From: Paenibacillus hunanensis
GTDB taxonomy: Bacteria; Bacillota; Bacilli; Paenibacillales; Paenibacillaceae
Length of the DNA stretch: 64,000 nt
NCBI RefSeq assembly: GCF_014645615.1
Contig: NZ_BMMB01000001.1
Coordinates: 434,001 to 498,000 of the forward strand
Reading direction: 5' to 3'
Positions 32,420 to 41,380 of this stretch are shown here, in pieces. Position numbers and translations under genes: made by a program. The notes under the pieces were generated by a model that saw nothing but the letters and a program-made list of their open reading frames with translations, was not told the origin of the DNA and searched no databases. The first letter of the stretch is position 1, and every line of letters begins with the position of its first letter.

Positions 32420-34909
32420 ATGCTAACTGGAGATTTTCAAAGTGTATTAGAAATGTGGGAAAGTAAAATTAAATCTATAGAAAAATTTCAATCAGAACCG
32501 TTAACTGAAACAGATACTAGGTGTAAGATCATCGATCCAATTATTTTTGATATTTTAGGATGGAAGCAAGAAAATGTGAAAATGGAACCAAAAGTTGAGG
32601 CGGGTTATATAGATTATTTTTGTGAAAGTGAATCAAATAAATTTGTTATCGAAGCCAAGAGAACTAATGTTTTATTTAATATGCCTTCAAGTAGCGGAGG
32701 ATATAAAACTAAAATTCTTTCTAAAAATAAAGAATTATTTGCTGCTATTGCACAAGCAAGAAGTTATGCTCAAGAGAAATATTGTGATTTTTGTGTTGTT
32801 AGTAATGGTTTAAACTTTGCAATTTGCAAAACTTATGTCACTGAAGAGGAAAGTGATGTTTATATAATTAATGGAAAAGATAGTATGAGAAAAAATCTAC
32901 ATATTATCTTTGAAGTAATGTCTCCTTATAAAGAAGGCAGAAAGTTTTTTTTCGAGAATGTATTTAAAAATAAAGCATATAGAACACCTCCACAATTTTC
33001 AAATGTTTATAAAAATAGTTTATATAATGTAGATAAACAGATAGACACTAATAAATTAGCATCATTTTTAAAAAATTATATGGATAAATACTTCCGCAAC
33101 GTTGATTCTAATCCAGAATTACTTAATGAAGTGTATTGTAACACTGATAAATTAGGATCGTATGGATTAGAATTAAGAACTTATTTAAGAGATAGAGTTC
33201 CTTTTTTTAATTCTCCAGTAGAAGAAGTTGTTGTCGAAGGTTTAAGTGCTGGGAGTATAAGTAGAGATTATACATTGAAATTTCAAGCAAATAATAATGG
33301 GCATTTATTTCTATTACTAGGTAACTTAGGTGCAGGAAAAACTACATTTATTAAAAGATTTTATACAAAAATTTTAGATGAACCCACTAGGAAAAAACTT
33401 GTTTGGATCAATATAGATTTTATGAGATACTCTTCTGAAACAAGCTTTAGTGATTTCATTTACGAATGCATAGAAAGATATTTCCGACAGGATTATAAAG
33501 GTTTTAAGATTAATTCATTACAAGTTTTAGAAGAAATTTATAAAGAAGAAATAGTGGAAAAAGAAGACGGAGGTTTGTGGGAATTATTAAATGATGAATC
33601 CAAAAACCAGGAAAAATACAATTTTTTTCAAAGCAAACAAAAAAATAAATTTGAACACTTAGCTAACCAAATTGAATATATTAGAAAAAAATATGCTAAT
33701 GAAGTTTGTTTAGTATTTGATAATGTCGATCATCACTCTGTTGAGAAACAAATGGAAATATGTTCTTTTGCAACTGAAAAAGCTACTCAACTTAAATCAC
33801 TCATAATACTGTCTCTTCGCGATGAAACAATGTGGAGTATGAAGTCTAACTTACCTTCAAATGCATATAATAATACAAGTTATTATCAGATAATTCCTCC
33901 AGATGTAATAGAAATGATTCAAAAAAGAATAAATTTAGTGAAAAAAGATGTGAAAAATGAGAAGGTTTATTTTGATGCAATTCAAAGCGGACAACCTATG
34001 GGAATAACCTTAAAAACAAAAGAGGTTTTTGAGACTATAGAAAATACTATTAAGAATTCTCAAACAAAAAATTTGTTAGAACAAATATCAAGTGGAAATA
34101 TGCGTTATGCTTTAGAATTTTTTAGCGATATGAATACCTCAGGGCATACTAATTTAATCAAGCTGTTTAAAGATTTAACATTTAAAGATCAACCTAAAAT
34201 GCTAAATCATTGGGAGGTATTAAAAAGTATTGCTTTAGGGAAATATGAAATATACAACAATGATAAATCTTCAGTGGCTAACTTATTCCAAACTTTCGAA
34301 GATGGTTTTTTTAGTCATTTTGTGTTGATTAGAGTTTTAGAAAAGCTAAATGAACGAAAAAATGAGCAGTTTAATACTGATGTAGGAAAAGGATACATTC
34401 CTATAAACTCGTTGTTAGATTCGTTGCAGCCTTATTGTATTTCAGAACCAAGTTTAAGACAGGTTTTAATACCACTTTTAAGGAGCTATTTGATAGATAG
34501 TGATATAGGTTCTAGAAAACATCAAGATAAAAATTATTATGACAAAATCAAGTTGGTTAAATTAACACCTGCTGGAAAATATTATATAGATGAATTGATG
34601 GGTAGTTTTCAATATTTGGAGATAATATTACAAGACACTCCTATACATGATCACACTATATTAAGAGAACTAACTGATCATATTTATTTTTCAAAAAGAG
34701 AAACTAATAGGGATCAATGGGAAAGAAAATTCAAAATTGTGGAACAATTTTTGGCATATTTAGAAAAGGAAGAGAATAATGATTTTTCATATTTTTCTAG
34801 CGCTGGAATAACAAAATGGGGGAAAATAGTTCCGAATATAAGAAGTATTTATGATAAGGATAAACAGCGAATTATGAAGCAACTTTCTAAACATAAAGTA
34901 TTTAATTAA
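32420..34909 (+). CDS. Fusion of an HsdR-like PD-(D/E)XK nuclease and a P-loop NTPase
   Basis: This is an 829-residue protein. Residues ~20-185 resemble the type I restriction HSDR_N nuclease: Asp65 in YIDYF, then Glu78-Ala-Lys80 in VIEAKR, and AAIAQARSYAQEKYCDFCVVSNG. Residues ~280-560 form a P-loop ATPase: Walker A GNLGAGKTT (~300-308), Walker B CLVFDNVDH (~429-437) and LIILSLRDE as the sensor region; a helical and winged-helix-like part follows. The layout resembles STAND-type antiphage proteins, where an N-terminal nuclease is switched on by the NTPase. GATAGGAGAT precedes ATG 32420. The cognate trigger is unknown. The C-terminus (~650-829) would be the sensor. Confidence 0.75.
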   Translation: MLTGDFQSVLEMWESKIKSIEKFQSEPLTETDTRCKIIDPIIFDILGWKQENVKMEPKVEAGYIDYFCESESNKFVIEAKRTNVLFNMPSSSGGYKTKILSKNKELFAAIAQARSYAQEKYCDFCVVSNGLNFAICKTYVTEEESDVYIINGKDSMRKNLHIIFEVMSPYKEGRKFFFENVFKNKAYRTPPQFSNVYKNSLYNVDKQIDTNKLASFLKNYMDKYFRNVDSNPELLNEVYCNTDKLGSYGLELRTYLRDRVPFFNSPVEEVVVEGLSAGSISRDYTLKFQANNNGHLFLLLGNLGAGKTTFIKRFYTKILDEPTRKKLVWINIDFMRYSSETSFSDFIYECIERYFRQDYKGFKINSLQVLEEIYKEEIVEKEDGGLWELLNDESKNQEKYNFFQSKQKNKFEHLANQIEYIRKKYANEVCLVFDNVDHHSVEKQMEICSFATEKATQLKSLIILSLRDETMWSMKSNLPSNAYNNTSYYQIIPPDVIEMIQKRINLVKKDVKNEKVYFDAIQSGQPMGITLKTKEVFETIENTIKNSQTKNLLEQISSGNMRYALEFFSDMNTSGHTNLIKLFKDLTFKDQPKMLNHWEVLKSIALGKYEIYNNDKSSVANLFQTFEDGFFSHFVLIRVLEKLNERKNEQFNTDVGKGYIPINSLLDSLQPYCISEPSLRQVLIPLLRSYLIDSDIGSRKHQDKNYYDKIKLVKLTPAGKYYIDELMGSFQYLEIILQDTPIHDHTILRELTDHIYFSKRETNRDQWERKFKIVEQFLAYLEKEENNDFSYFSSAGITKWGKIVPNIRSIYDKDKQRIMKQLSKHKVFN

Positions 34910-34913
34910 GTAT

Positions 34914-34976
34914 TATTTTATAGTATGAAGAGTTTTGCTTTCTCTAGAGTGAGTAGTTTCTTCATACTATAAAATA
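34914..34976. repeat. Large inverted repeat between the NTPase gene and the next gene
   Basis: TTTTATAGTATGAAGA (34916-34931) and TCTTCATACTATAAAA (34959-34974) are perfect 16-bp arms around 27 bp. It starts 7 bp after the NTPase stop codon. The long stem and palindromic loop parts could serve as a terminator or binding site. Confidence 0.65.
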
Positions 34977-35033
34977 AACAAATCACTTCGAAACTGTATG
35001 AACTGAAATAAACAACTGAAGGAGTCTGATTAC

Positions 35034-35768
35034 GTGGATTGGCTAGAGGAATTATCGGATCTAGAAAATAGATTAGTGATTGAGGGGAATGAAGCTGCAA
35101 AGGATTTTTTTGACACTGTAAAGTCGATAATTGAATATTATAATATAGCTATTAAAGATAAAAATTTTGATGAAGAAACAGAAATGTTTAATTTGTTTTT
35201 TTTTCAAGTGCGTAACTCTTTAATGCTTGCTTTTTTATCTGTTTTGAGACTACATACTATACAATCACATTTGATGTTAAGATATGCATTAGAATCTGCT
35301 GTATTAGCAGGTTATGCGATTCATCATAGTGATCGTTCTGTCTTCTTATCTATTAATGAACTAGGTCATGCTATTGAACATAAGAACTTGAAAAAGATAT
35401 CAAAAAAATGGATAGAACGACATTTTCCTGAGTATTCTGAAACTATAAAAAGACATAAGGAAATAATTAACCAGTATTCTGCGCATGCAAATATTATTTC
35501 GACATATACTAATATGGATTTATCAGAAAGTTATGTTTCTTATAAATTTTTTGATAACCATAGTTATGAAATTATTAAGAGTTATATATGGGAAATAGGA
35601 ATGCTCAGTATTACGATTCTAGAATTTATACACAAAGCTTCTCAAGAAAAAGATATAATAACATTTCAAGAAACTATAGAAATGGATTTGGAAAATTTTA
35701 AAATTGAAAGTAATAGCTTAAGAGAACAACTTCTTAATAGTGAAGTTTTTTCTAAATACAATATCTAA
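35034..35768 (+). CDS. Helical protein downstream of the nuclease-NTPase
   Basis: This is a 244-residue soluble, strongly helical protein from GTG 35034 (AAGGAG 9 bases upstream). A hydrophobic central helix pair (FFQVRNSLMLAFLSVLRLHTIQSHLMLRYALESAVLAGYAIHH, ~58-100) precedes polar helices containing several His (AIEHKNLKK, ERHFPEYSETIKRHKEI). The pattern is reminiscent of HEPN/AbiV/DUF5677-type helical proteins, but the HEPN R-x4-6-H motif is not clearly present. It has its own terminator. Position suggests a link to the NTPase gene, weakened by the large hairpin between them. Confidence 0.6.
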   Translation: MDWLEELSDLENRLVIEGNEAAKDFFDTVKSIIEYYNIAIKDKNFDEETEMFNLFFFQVRNSLMLAFLSVLRLHTIQSHLMLRYALESAVLAGYAIHHSDRSVFLSINELGHAIEHKNLKKISKKWIERHFPEYSETIKRHKEIINQYSAHANIISTYTNMDLSESYVSYKFFDNHSYEIIKSYIWEIGMLSITILEFIHKASQEKDIITFQETIEMDLENFKIESNSLREQLLNSEVFSKYNI

Positions 35769-35798
35769 GATGAAAATTAATTAATATTTAATTTGTTC

Positions 35799-35837
35799 AA
35801 ACCCTTTGATGTTTTTAGACATCTAAGGGTTTTTTTA
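35799..35837 (+). terminator. Terminator at the right end of the island
   Basis: AAACCCTT-TGATGT...ACATCT-AAGGGTTT followed by TTTT. Confidence 0.8.
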
Positions 35838-35876
35838 TGATCATAAATTTATTAATACCACAATATTAGATATACT

Positions 35877-36263
35877 TCACTCTCGACCGGTCACGCGAAC
35901 AGCTCACGTGATATGCTGAGTCGTTTAGAAACGATGGTACTCAGTGGAGCAGAGCTACCGATTCAGGTCGTACGGCAGCAGATTAGCTCGGCGATTGATA
36001 TTTTTGTGCATTTATCACGATTGCGTGATCGTTCTCGGCGTGTAGTCGAGATTTCGGAAGTGCGCGGTATGATCGATGGCGAGGTTGTATTAAATCCTCT
36101 ATTTCTATTTGAAGAACAAGGCGAACGCGAAGGCAAAATTGTAGGTCAGCTGATGCCGACGGGGAATCTACTGATTCATACGGATAAGCTACGCGCGGCT
36201 GGTGTAGAGGAATGGAGACGGCTGGCTGCTATGGGCAATACCGAGTATACCGCTAATGCCTGA
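35877..36263 (+). pseudogene. 3' remnant of cpaF/tadA, the Tad secretion ATPase
   Basis: The frame reads SLSTGHANSSRDMLSRLETMVLSGAELPIQVVRQQISSAIDIFVHLSRLRDRSRRVVEISEV, the well conserved C-terminal third of CpaF/TadA ATPases (full proteins have ~400-500 residues). Walker A and B lie outside. Only ~128 codons remain; coding identity begins sharply at ~35,877, straight after island DNA. An internal ATG at 35913 exists but has no ribosome site. The gene is therefore interrupted by the island, and excision could restore it. tadB follows 20 bp downstream. Confidence 0.85.
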
Positions 36264-36283
36264 TCAGAAAGGAGGAGCCTCAC

Positions 36284-37168
36284 ATGAACAGAAATAGTCG
36301 TTCTCTCTTAGGAAGACCACCATCCAATCAACCAATCAATCAGTCGATCAAGTCTCATCCCACACGACCGCCTATCAAGCAGGCTGTTGATGAAAGACCG
36401 CATGGAGCTACCTCAGCACCTGCGCTGGTCGATTACACTACCTACCAGTTAAGTGTTGTACAGCGAGTTAGCTGCATGATCATATGTGGAGCGATCTTTG
36501 CGCTGGTCGGCTATCTGTTTTACCACAGCTGGATTGTAGGCATTATGCTGGCGAGCGCAGCCTGGTTTATGCCGCGCTTACTACGCAAATACTTAATTGA
36601 GCGAAGGCAGAGCGCACTCAGTGCTCACTTCAAGCAAGCACTGTATTCTTTATCTTCATCCTTAGCAGCCGGTCGTTCGGTTGAAAATGGTTTTCGGGAA
36701 GCGGCACAGGATTTGCGGATGCTATATCCAGATGGCGATAACGATATGATACGCGAGCTAACGATCATTACAACGAGATTGGATTATGGGCAACCGATTG
36801 AGGAGGCGCTGGAAGATTTTAGCGTTCGCGCTGCCAGTGAGGATATTGCCAATTTTGCAGATGTGTTTGTGACATGTAAGCGAACTGGCGGTGATCTGGT
36901 GGAAGTTGTGCGCAAAACGTCGACGATTATTGGTGAGAAGCTGGACATTCAGCAGGATATAACAGTAATGATTTCGCAGAAGAAATTCGAGTCTTACATA
37001 TTGATGGCGACACCGTTTATATTTTTGATTTTTTTGAATGTAGTAGCTGGTGATTTTATGCAGCCGCTATATGGCAATCCAATAGGTATCGTTGTATCTA
37101 CCATTTGCTTGCTAGCTTTAACCGGCTGCTTTGCATTGATTCGTAAGTTTATGAATATCCGGGTGTAA
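36284..37168 (+). CDS. tadB: TadB-like Tad pilus inner-membrane platform protein
   Basis: This 294-residue protein of the type II secretion F family has a polar, Pro-rich N-terminus (~1-55), paired helices (CMIICGAIFALVGYLFYHSWIVGIMLASAAWFM, ~62-95), the T2SSF cytoplasmic domain (QALYSLSSSLAAGRSVENGFREAAQDL ... FVTCKRTGGDLVEVVRKTS, ~117-235), and two C-terminal helices. TadB and TadC form the platform that the CpaF ATPase drives to assemble Flp pili. GAAAGGAGG stands 8 bases before the ATG. Only 20 bp separate it from the broken cpaF. Confidence 0.88.
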   Translation: MNRNSRSLLGRPPSNQPINQSIKSHPTRPPIKQAVDERPHGATSAPALVDYTTYQLSVVQRVSCMIICGAIFALVGYLFYHSWIVGIMLASAAWFMPRLLRKYLIERRQSALSAHFKQALYSLSSSLAAGRSVENGFREAAQDLRMLYPDGDNDMIRELTIITTRLDYGQPIEEALEDFSVRAASEDIANFADVFVTCKRTGGDLVEVVRKTSTIIGEKLDIQQDITVMISQKKFESYILMATPFIFLIFLNVVAGDFMQPLYGNPIGIVVSTICLLALTGCFALIRKFMNIRV

Positions 37169-37198
37169 TGGATAAGGCTAAATCGGCATTGAAGGGAG

Positions 37199-38092
37199 GT
37201 GAATCAACTGATAGGAGTGTGGCTGGAGGGATTGATTGCGGCTTCGCTAATAGTGGGCTGGATTGTATTGTACCAGAGCGCCGATGAGAAGCATAAGCAG
37301 CTAGCGGAGGTACCATTTGACATGATCAAGCTAAGGAGATTTACGCCTGCATGGCTGGTACTGTTGGAGAAGGTCCGGTTTGTAGCTCGCTTTCCCGGTA
37401 TATTTTATCGTGTTCAAAGCCATATTCAAAAAGGATTCGGGGTCCATTTGAGCGGAGAACGGGCACTATTATACATTGCCGAAATGACAGGCTACTGCTG
37501 GCTGTTACTGACTGGTGGCTGCATCGTATCAGCGCTAAACGGTGGAAGTATAACCTGGCTTGCACTATGCATATTGCTTGCAGTCGTATTACCAGCTTCG
37601 CTTGTACGCGATTTGCAAAAGAAGGTGCAGGAACGCGAGCACGAGATTTTGATGGAATTACCAGAGCTACTGAACAAAATCGTGTTGCTGGTTGGAGCCG
37701 GAGAAACGGCGCAGCGAGCGATTACGCGTTGTGTACAGCGCAAGCAGGCAAGTGCATCGACCCATCCTTTATATCGCGAGCTGTTCCAGATGCTTAATGA
37801 GCTGGAGAATGGATATCCATTTCAACAGGCATTAGAGTCGTTCAGTAAGCGCTGCGGGGTGCAAGAGGTGTCTGTATTTACGACGACTGTGCTGCTTAAC
37901 TTCCGCCGTGGTGGTGGAGAGTTTGGACTGGCATTACGTGAACTGTCTCGCACATTATGGGATAAACGTAAAGCGGTCAGTCGTATGCGAGGGGAACAGG
38001 CTTCCTCTAAGATGGTACTGCCGATGGTCATGATTTTTTTGATTGTAATGATTCTAGTTGGAACGCCAGCATTTATGATGATGAATATGTAG
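37199..38092 (+). CDS. tadC: TadC-like Tad pilus platform protein
   Basis: This 297-residue F-type protein has an N-terminal helix, a central helix pair (YCWLLLTGGCIVSALN; WLALCILLAVVLPASLV), the T2SSF domain (LPELLNKIVLLVGAGETAQRAITR ... VFTTTVLLNFRRGGGEFGLALRELS, ~155-250) and the last helix LPMVMIFLIVMILVGTPAFMMM. It is the usual partner of TadB. Start choice is uncertain: GGGAGG overlaps GTG 37199, and CTG 37208 or GTG 37217 are alternatives. It is 30 bp after tadB in the same operon. Confidence 0.85.
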   Translation: MNQLIGVWLEGLIAASLIVGWIVLYQSADEKHKQLAEVPFDMIKLRRFTPAWLVLLEKVRFVARFPGIFYRVQSHIQKGFGVHLSGERALLYIAEMTGYCWLLLTGGCIVSALNGGSITWLALCILLAVVLPASLVRDLQKKVQEREHEILMELPELLNKIVLLVGAGETAQRAITRCVQRKQASASTHPLYRELFQMLNELENGYPFQQALESFSKRCGVQEVSVFTTTVLLNFRRGGGEFGLALRELSRTLWDKRKAVSRMRGEQASSKMVLPMVMIFLIVMILVGTPAFMMMNM

Positions 38093-38104
38093 GAGGAATA
38101 ATAC

Positions 38105-38302
38105 ATGAAAAACGTACTTACCCAATCCTGGAATGGGATGAAAAGCTTTTGGAAGCAGGAAGATGGTATTGGCACGCTGGAAATGGTGCTGATCGTAGCG
38201 GTTATTTTGATCATTGCATTAGCGTTTAAAAAGAAAATTAAAGATGTTGTAGATGGGATGCTTGAATACATGGGCAATAAAAGTGAAGAGTTTAAAAACT
38301 AA
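38105..38302 (+). CDS. Flp-type pilin (type IVb)
   Basis: This is a 65-residue prepilin-like protein: a short basic leader, then QEDGIGTLEMVLIVAVILIIALAFKKKIKDVV, a hydrophobic helix beginning with G-x-G-T-L-E. The Glu five residues into the mature region matches class III/Flp1-type pilins. The prepilin peptidase encoded at 42.4 kb is the likely processing enzyme. AGGAGGAA stands 7 bases before the ATG. It is the major structural subunit candidate of the pilus. Confidence 0.85.
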   Translation: MKNVLTQSWNGMKSFWKQEDGIGTLEMVLIVAVILIIALAFKKKIKDVVDGMLEYMGNKSEEFKN

Positions 38303-38309
38303 CTCTGCC

Positions 38310-38969
38310 ATGACAAAACAAAGATTTTGGAGAAATACGCGTGGGAGCTTCACCATTGAAGCTTCCATCGTGTTTCCGATCATACTATTTACGACGTTGC
38401 TGCTGATGTTCTTTTGTATGTATTTATATCAAAATACGATGCTCAAGCAAGCCGCCTCTAAAACATCGGAGCGTGCAGCCTATTCCTGGGACAACAGCTA
38501 CAAAAGTCCGAATAACGGCGCATTTGCAGAGGGTGAAAATGATGGCTTGTACTGGCGACTCACTCAAGATGAGATGCTGAGCAAGCTATTTGGATGGGCG
38601 GGTGCAGAAAATGGTGCTGAAGTTTCCATTCCAGGAGGAAGCGGCGGATCATTACCGGAGAAAAAGCTATCTGCCGCTGCCTCCTGGGTTCCTGGTGAAA
38701 TGAGTGGAAATATCAAGTATGACAATGGGATGCTTGTTCGTTCGGTTGAAACCAATTTATCGCGTCCTATTTCCTTTCCAGCTCTTGAACGGCAATTGCA
38801 TAAACCGCTTCGTTCCGAGATCGGAGCAGGCTCGGTCATTGTAGAGCCTGTTGAGTATATTCGTAACATAGAGCTGATGCGATATTATGCTGCCAAGGCA
38901 GCAGGCGTAGCTGGCCCTGCACTCCAGCTGGATAAAGCCGGAGCGATTTTAAAGTGGTTTGGCTTATAG
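38310..38969 (+). CDS. TadE-like minor pseudopilin/pilus assembly protein
   Basis: This is a 219-residue protein. RNTRGSFTIEASIVFPIILFTTLLLMFFCMYLY (residues ~8-40) is the TadE-type N-terminal motif, a G-S-x-T-I-E-A cleavage-like site followed by a hydrophobic helix. The remainder is an extracellular Ser/Gly-rich domain. ATG 38310 is chosen because the upstream in-frame codons overlap the pilin gene. There is only a weak ribosome site, so coupling to the pilin gene is likely. Confidence 0.8.
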   Translation: MTKQRFWRNTRGSFTIEASIVFPIILFTTLLLMFFCMYLYQNTMLKQAASKTSERAAYSWDNSYKSPNNGAFAEGENDGLYWRLTQDEMLSKLFGWAGAENGAEVSIPGGSGGSLPEKKLSAAASWVPGEMSGNIKYDNGMLVRSVETNLSRPISFPALERQLHKPLRSEIGAGSVIVEPVEYIRNIELMRYYAAKAAGVAGPALQLDKAGAILKWFGL

Positions 38970-39040
38970 GTGATAGCTGATTAAGCGGTGAATAGCAAAA
39001 TACAAATGTCTGAATGATGGAAATGCTTAGTGGAGGAACT

Positions 39041-41380
39041 ATGGGGAGAAAACGACGTTCAGCTCGCAAATGGCGAGACTGGGTGAGCTCGCTGCGGCAC
39101 AGAGCGACAGATGCTCGTGGTGCGGTCACTATTTTTATGATTGTTGTGCTTGCCGGTGTGTTTTTGTTTACAGCGGTATTTATTGATTATGCGCGCATTG
39201 CGGCGATGCAGGTGCAGGCGGAGCGCTTAACACATGCTCTACTGCGCTCCGTGATGTCGGCGTATGAGCCAGAGTTTCAGTCTGGCTATGGTCTATTCGC
39301 TTTTGGGGAAAGTGATCCGAACAAATTATTGGATATCGCTGCGGCTGACAATCTGAGTTACACCGATCTGGATGACAGCTTCAATCTGATTCCACTACAA
39401 GTTGGTGATACCTCAATCGCGATGAGTCGTCCGCTCGGCAAATATGATGTATTCAACCAGCAGGTGCAGGAAGAGATGAAGTATAAAGCACCGATCGATT
39501 TTACAGTCGAGGTCGTCGAGAAGCTACGTGGCATGTCAATCATTATGAAGGAAACCACACAGACGGTAGATGTGTTGAACAAGGTTCGCGTTCCTTATGA
39601 AAAGAGAGAAAAAGCGATTGACGATCTGATTGCTCTGCAAAAGAAGACAGCACTGGATGTGAAAGAACTCGCCAAAATGGTCATGCATCCAGCGGCCAAT
39701 CGTATTGCATCTAAAAACATCGGCTCGATCCAATCGCTTGCTGATATCGCGGCGCAGTTTAGCGACTATGCAAGCAAGATCGCTGAGGATAAAAAGCGTA
39801 AAAAGAACAAGAAATCAGCTATTCATACAGAAAAGATAGCAAAATACAAAAGCAATGCGTCAAGTCTAATCAGTAAAGTGATGCCCAAAGCTGGTCTGCT
39901 AGTCATTCAACACGGAGCTACATATAAAGACGCGGCTGCTCTAATGCAAACCATTCGTGAAGAGAACCAAAAGATTATTACGATCATTAAAGAAGCGAAA
40001 AGTCGAGCAGCGAATGCTGCTTATGATCGTGTTAGTAACACACATACGCCTGGTAGCACCAACACATCTGCAAATTCATCAGCCGAGGCGCAAATTGCCG
40101 AGCTGCGCAAAAATCTGGAGCAGCTGGTACTGCCTGAAGAATTGATGAATCGAATGGAATCAACGTATACGAGTCAGCAGACTGACTATGCGGCAATCAG
40201 ACAAGCTGTGCAGGTTGCTACAGGCGAAGCACAGCAGCAGGTTGCACGAACATCCGGTAGTGCTTTGGTATTAGAATCAAAAACGATCGCTGCTGCCAGA
40301 CTGCTGGATCGGTATCTGCAAGCGTACATGGGTAAGCCAGAATCACCTTCTGGTGCACTAGGCAAAATTGAGCAGGATGTATCTACTGCTCGCGCAGGGA
40401 CGGATACCGTGGCAGCTAATGAAAAAAAAGCAAAGCAATCGATGAAAAAGGCAACTGCTATGATTGCTACCATTGCTGCACTGGGAGCAGGCGCCAAAGC
40501 AGCTAATGTTAGCTTTGATGAGGTAGATGGCTATTACCAATCCAATCTGGAGTTTAACCGGGTTGTCGGCGGTGGCTCTAATGCCGAGAAATCATTGAAT
40601 AGCGATCCTTACGATGAGAGTCAGGAATCGATGAACACAATGGATATTTTATTTGGTGGTGTCTCCGATGTGCTGATGAAGAGCCGAAATGAGTTTTTTA
40701 TGAATGAGTATGCGATTCATTATTTTGAGCCATTTGATGTGATGATGTGGGGCAATTTGCTCGATTCAGTAAAACAGCGTGATGCCTCACTGGCAGGAGA
40801 TTTTCCGATTGATGATCTGATGAACAGTGGCAGTGCAGAGGAAGCGCTGACGATGCTGACAGTAGATCAGCAGCAACTGGAATATATCGTGTACGGCTTC
40901 AATGGCCCCGTTGCCAATCTAACAGCCGCATACACCGAAATTTTTGGTGTACGACTGGCGATTCGTACGGCTGAGGGCTTAGTGAAAAATGCACGACTGG
41001 GACATCCCCTTGCAGTGCTGGCAGCTGGGATCGCTTACGGTGTAGAGCGTGCCGTTATGGATATGTTTGATTTGTTTAGCAAAGGACATACGGATCTATC
41101 GGATTATTTGAAGGTGGAGTTTGAGTATCGTGATTATTTGCGACTATTTTTACTGCAAACGAACAATGAGAAAAAGATGTCTCGAATGCTGGCACTTATT
41201 CGCTATAACACAAAAATCAATCCACAGGAACGAGATACGTATGCAACTGCCCATGTGCGCACAGGGATGAAGGTATGGTTTTTGCCGGGCATTACGAAGA
41301 TGCTACGCTCCGGTTATAACAATAGTTCAGTAGAGCAGGGTGTATATTATGCGGATCAACAGGCAGATTACAGTTACTAA
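39041..41380 (+). CDS. Large TadG-like pilus-associated protein
   Basis: This is a 779-residue protein. An N-terminal helix after a basic start (RGAVTIFMIVVLAGVFLFTAVFIDYARIAAMQ, ~26-57) matches the Tad-like/TadG anchor. The long external part has Lys-rich coiled coils (~170-290), an Ala/Gln-rich helical region (~330-450) and an ordered C-terminal domain (DILFGGVSDVLMKSRNEFFMNEYAIHYF..., ~540-770). GGAGG stands 5 bases before ATG 39041. Very large TadG-like proteins replace the vWA-containing TadG in Firmicute Tad loci; precise role unknown. The next gene overlaps its end by ~30 bp. Confidence 0.75.
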   Translation: MGRKRRSARKWRDWVSSLRHRATDARGAVTIFMIVVLAGVFLFTAVFIDYARIAAMQVQAERLTHALLRSVMSAYEPEFQSGYGLFAFGESDPNKLLDIAAADNLSYTDLDDSFNLIPLQVGDTSIAMSRPLGKYDVFNQQVQEEMKYKAPIDFTVEVVEKLRGMSIIMKETTQTVDVLNKVRVPYEKREKAIDDLIALQKKTALDVKELAKMVMHPAANRIASKNIGSIQSLADIAAQFSDYASKIAEDKKRKKNKKSAIHTEKIAKYKSNASSLISKVMPKAGLLVIQHGATYKDAAALMQTIREENQKIITIIKEAKSRAANAAYDRVSNTHTPGSTNTSANSSAEAQIAELRKNLEQLVLPEELMNRMESTYTSQQTDYAAIRQAVQVATGEAQQQVARTSGSALVLESKTIAAARLLDRYLQAYMGKPESPSGALGKIEQDVSTARAGTDTVAANEKKAKQSMKKATAMIATIAALGAGAKAANVSFDEVDGYYQSNLEFNRVVGGGSNAEKSLNSDPYDESQESMNTMDILFGGVSDVLMKSRNEFFMNEYAIHYFEPFDVMMWGNLLDSVKQRDASLAGDFPIDDLMNSGSAEEALTMLTVDQQQLEYIVYGFNGPVANLTAAYTEIFGVRLAIRTAEGLVKNARLGHPLAVLAAGIAYGVERAVMDMFDLFSKGHTDLSDYLKVEFEYRDYLRLFLLQTNNEKKMSRMLALIRYNTKINPQERDTYATAHVRTGMKVWFLPGITKMLRSGYNNSSVEQGVYYADQQADYSY

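Larger units (their letters stand above)
1..35876. mobile_element. Genomic island (ICE/prophage-like), right part; left end outside window
   Basis: The DNA left of 35,877 has accessory content: Y-family polymerase with YolD, serine recombinase, orphan methyltransferases, defence-like genes and decayed phage-type fragments. From 9.3 kb on it is much more AT-rich than the right half. It ends abruptly inside a conserved CpaF/TadA reading frame at about 35,870-35,880. The plus-strand reading of TSLSTGHANSSRDML begins right after unrelated AT-rich DNA with a stop codon at 35,853. I infer integration into cpaF. The integrase and the left junction are not in view. The small resolvase at 13.4-14.1 kb is probably not the integrase. 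Confidence 0.75.
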
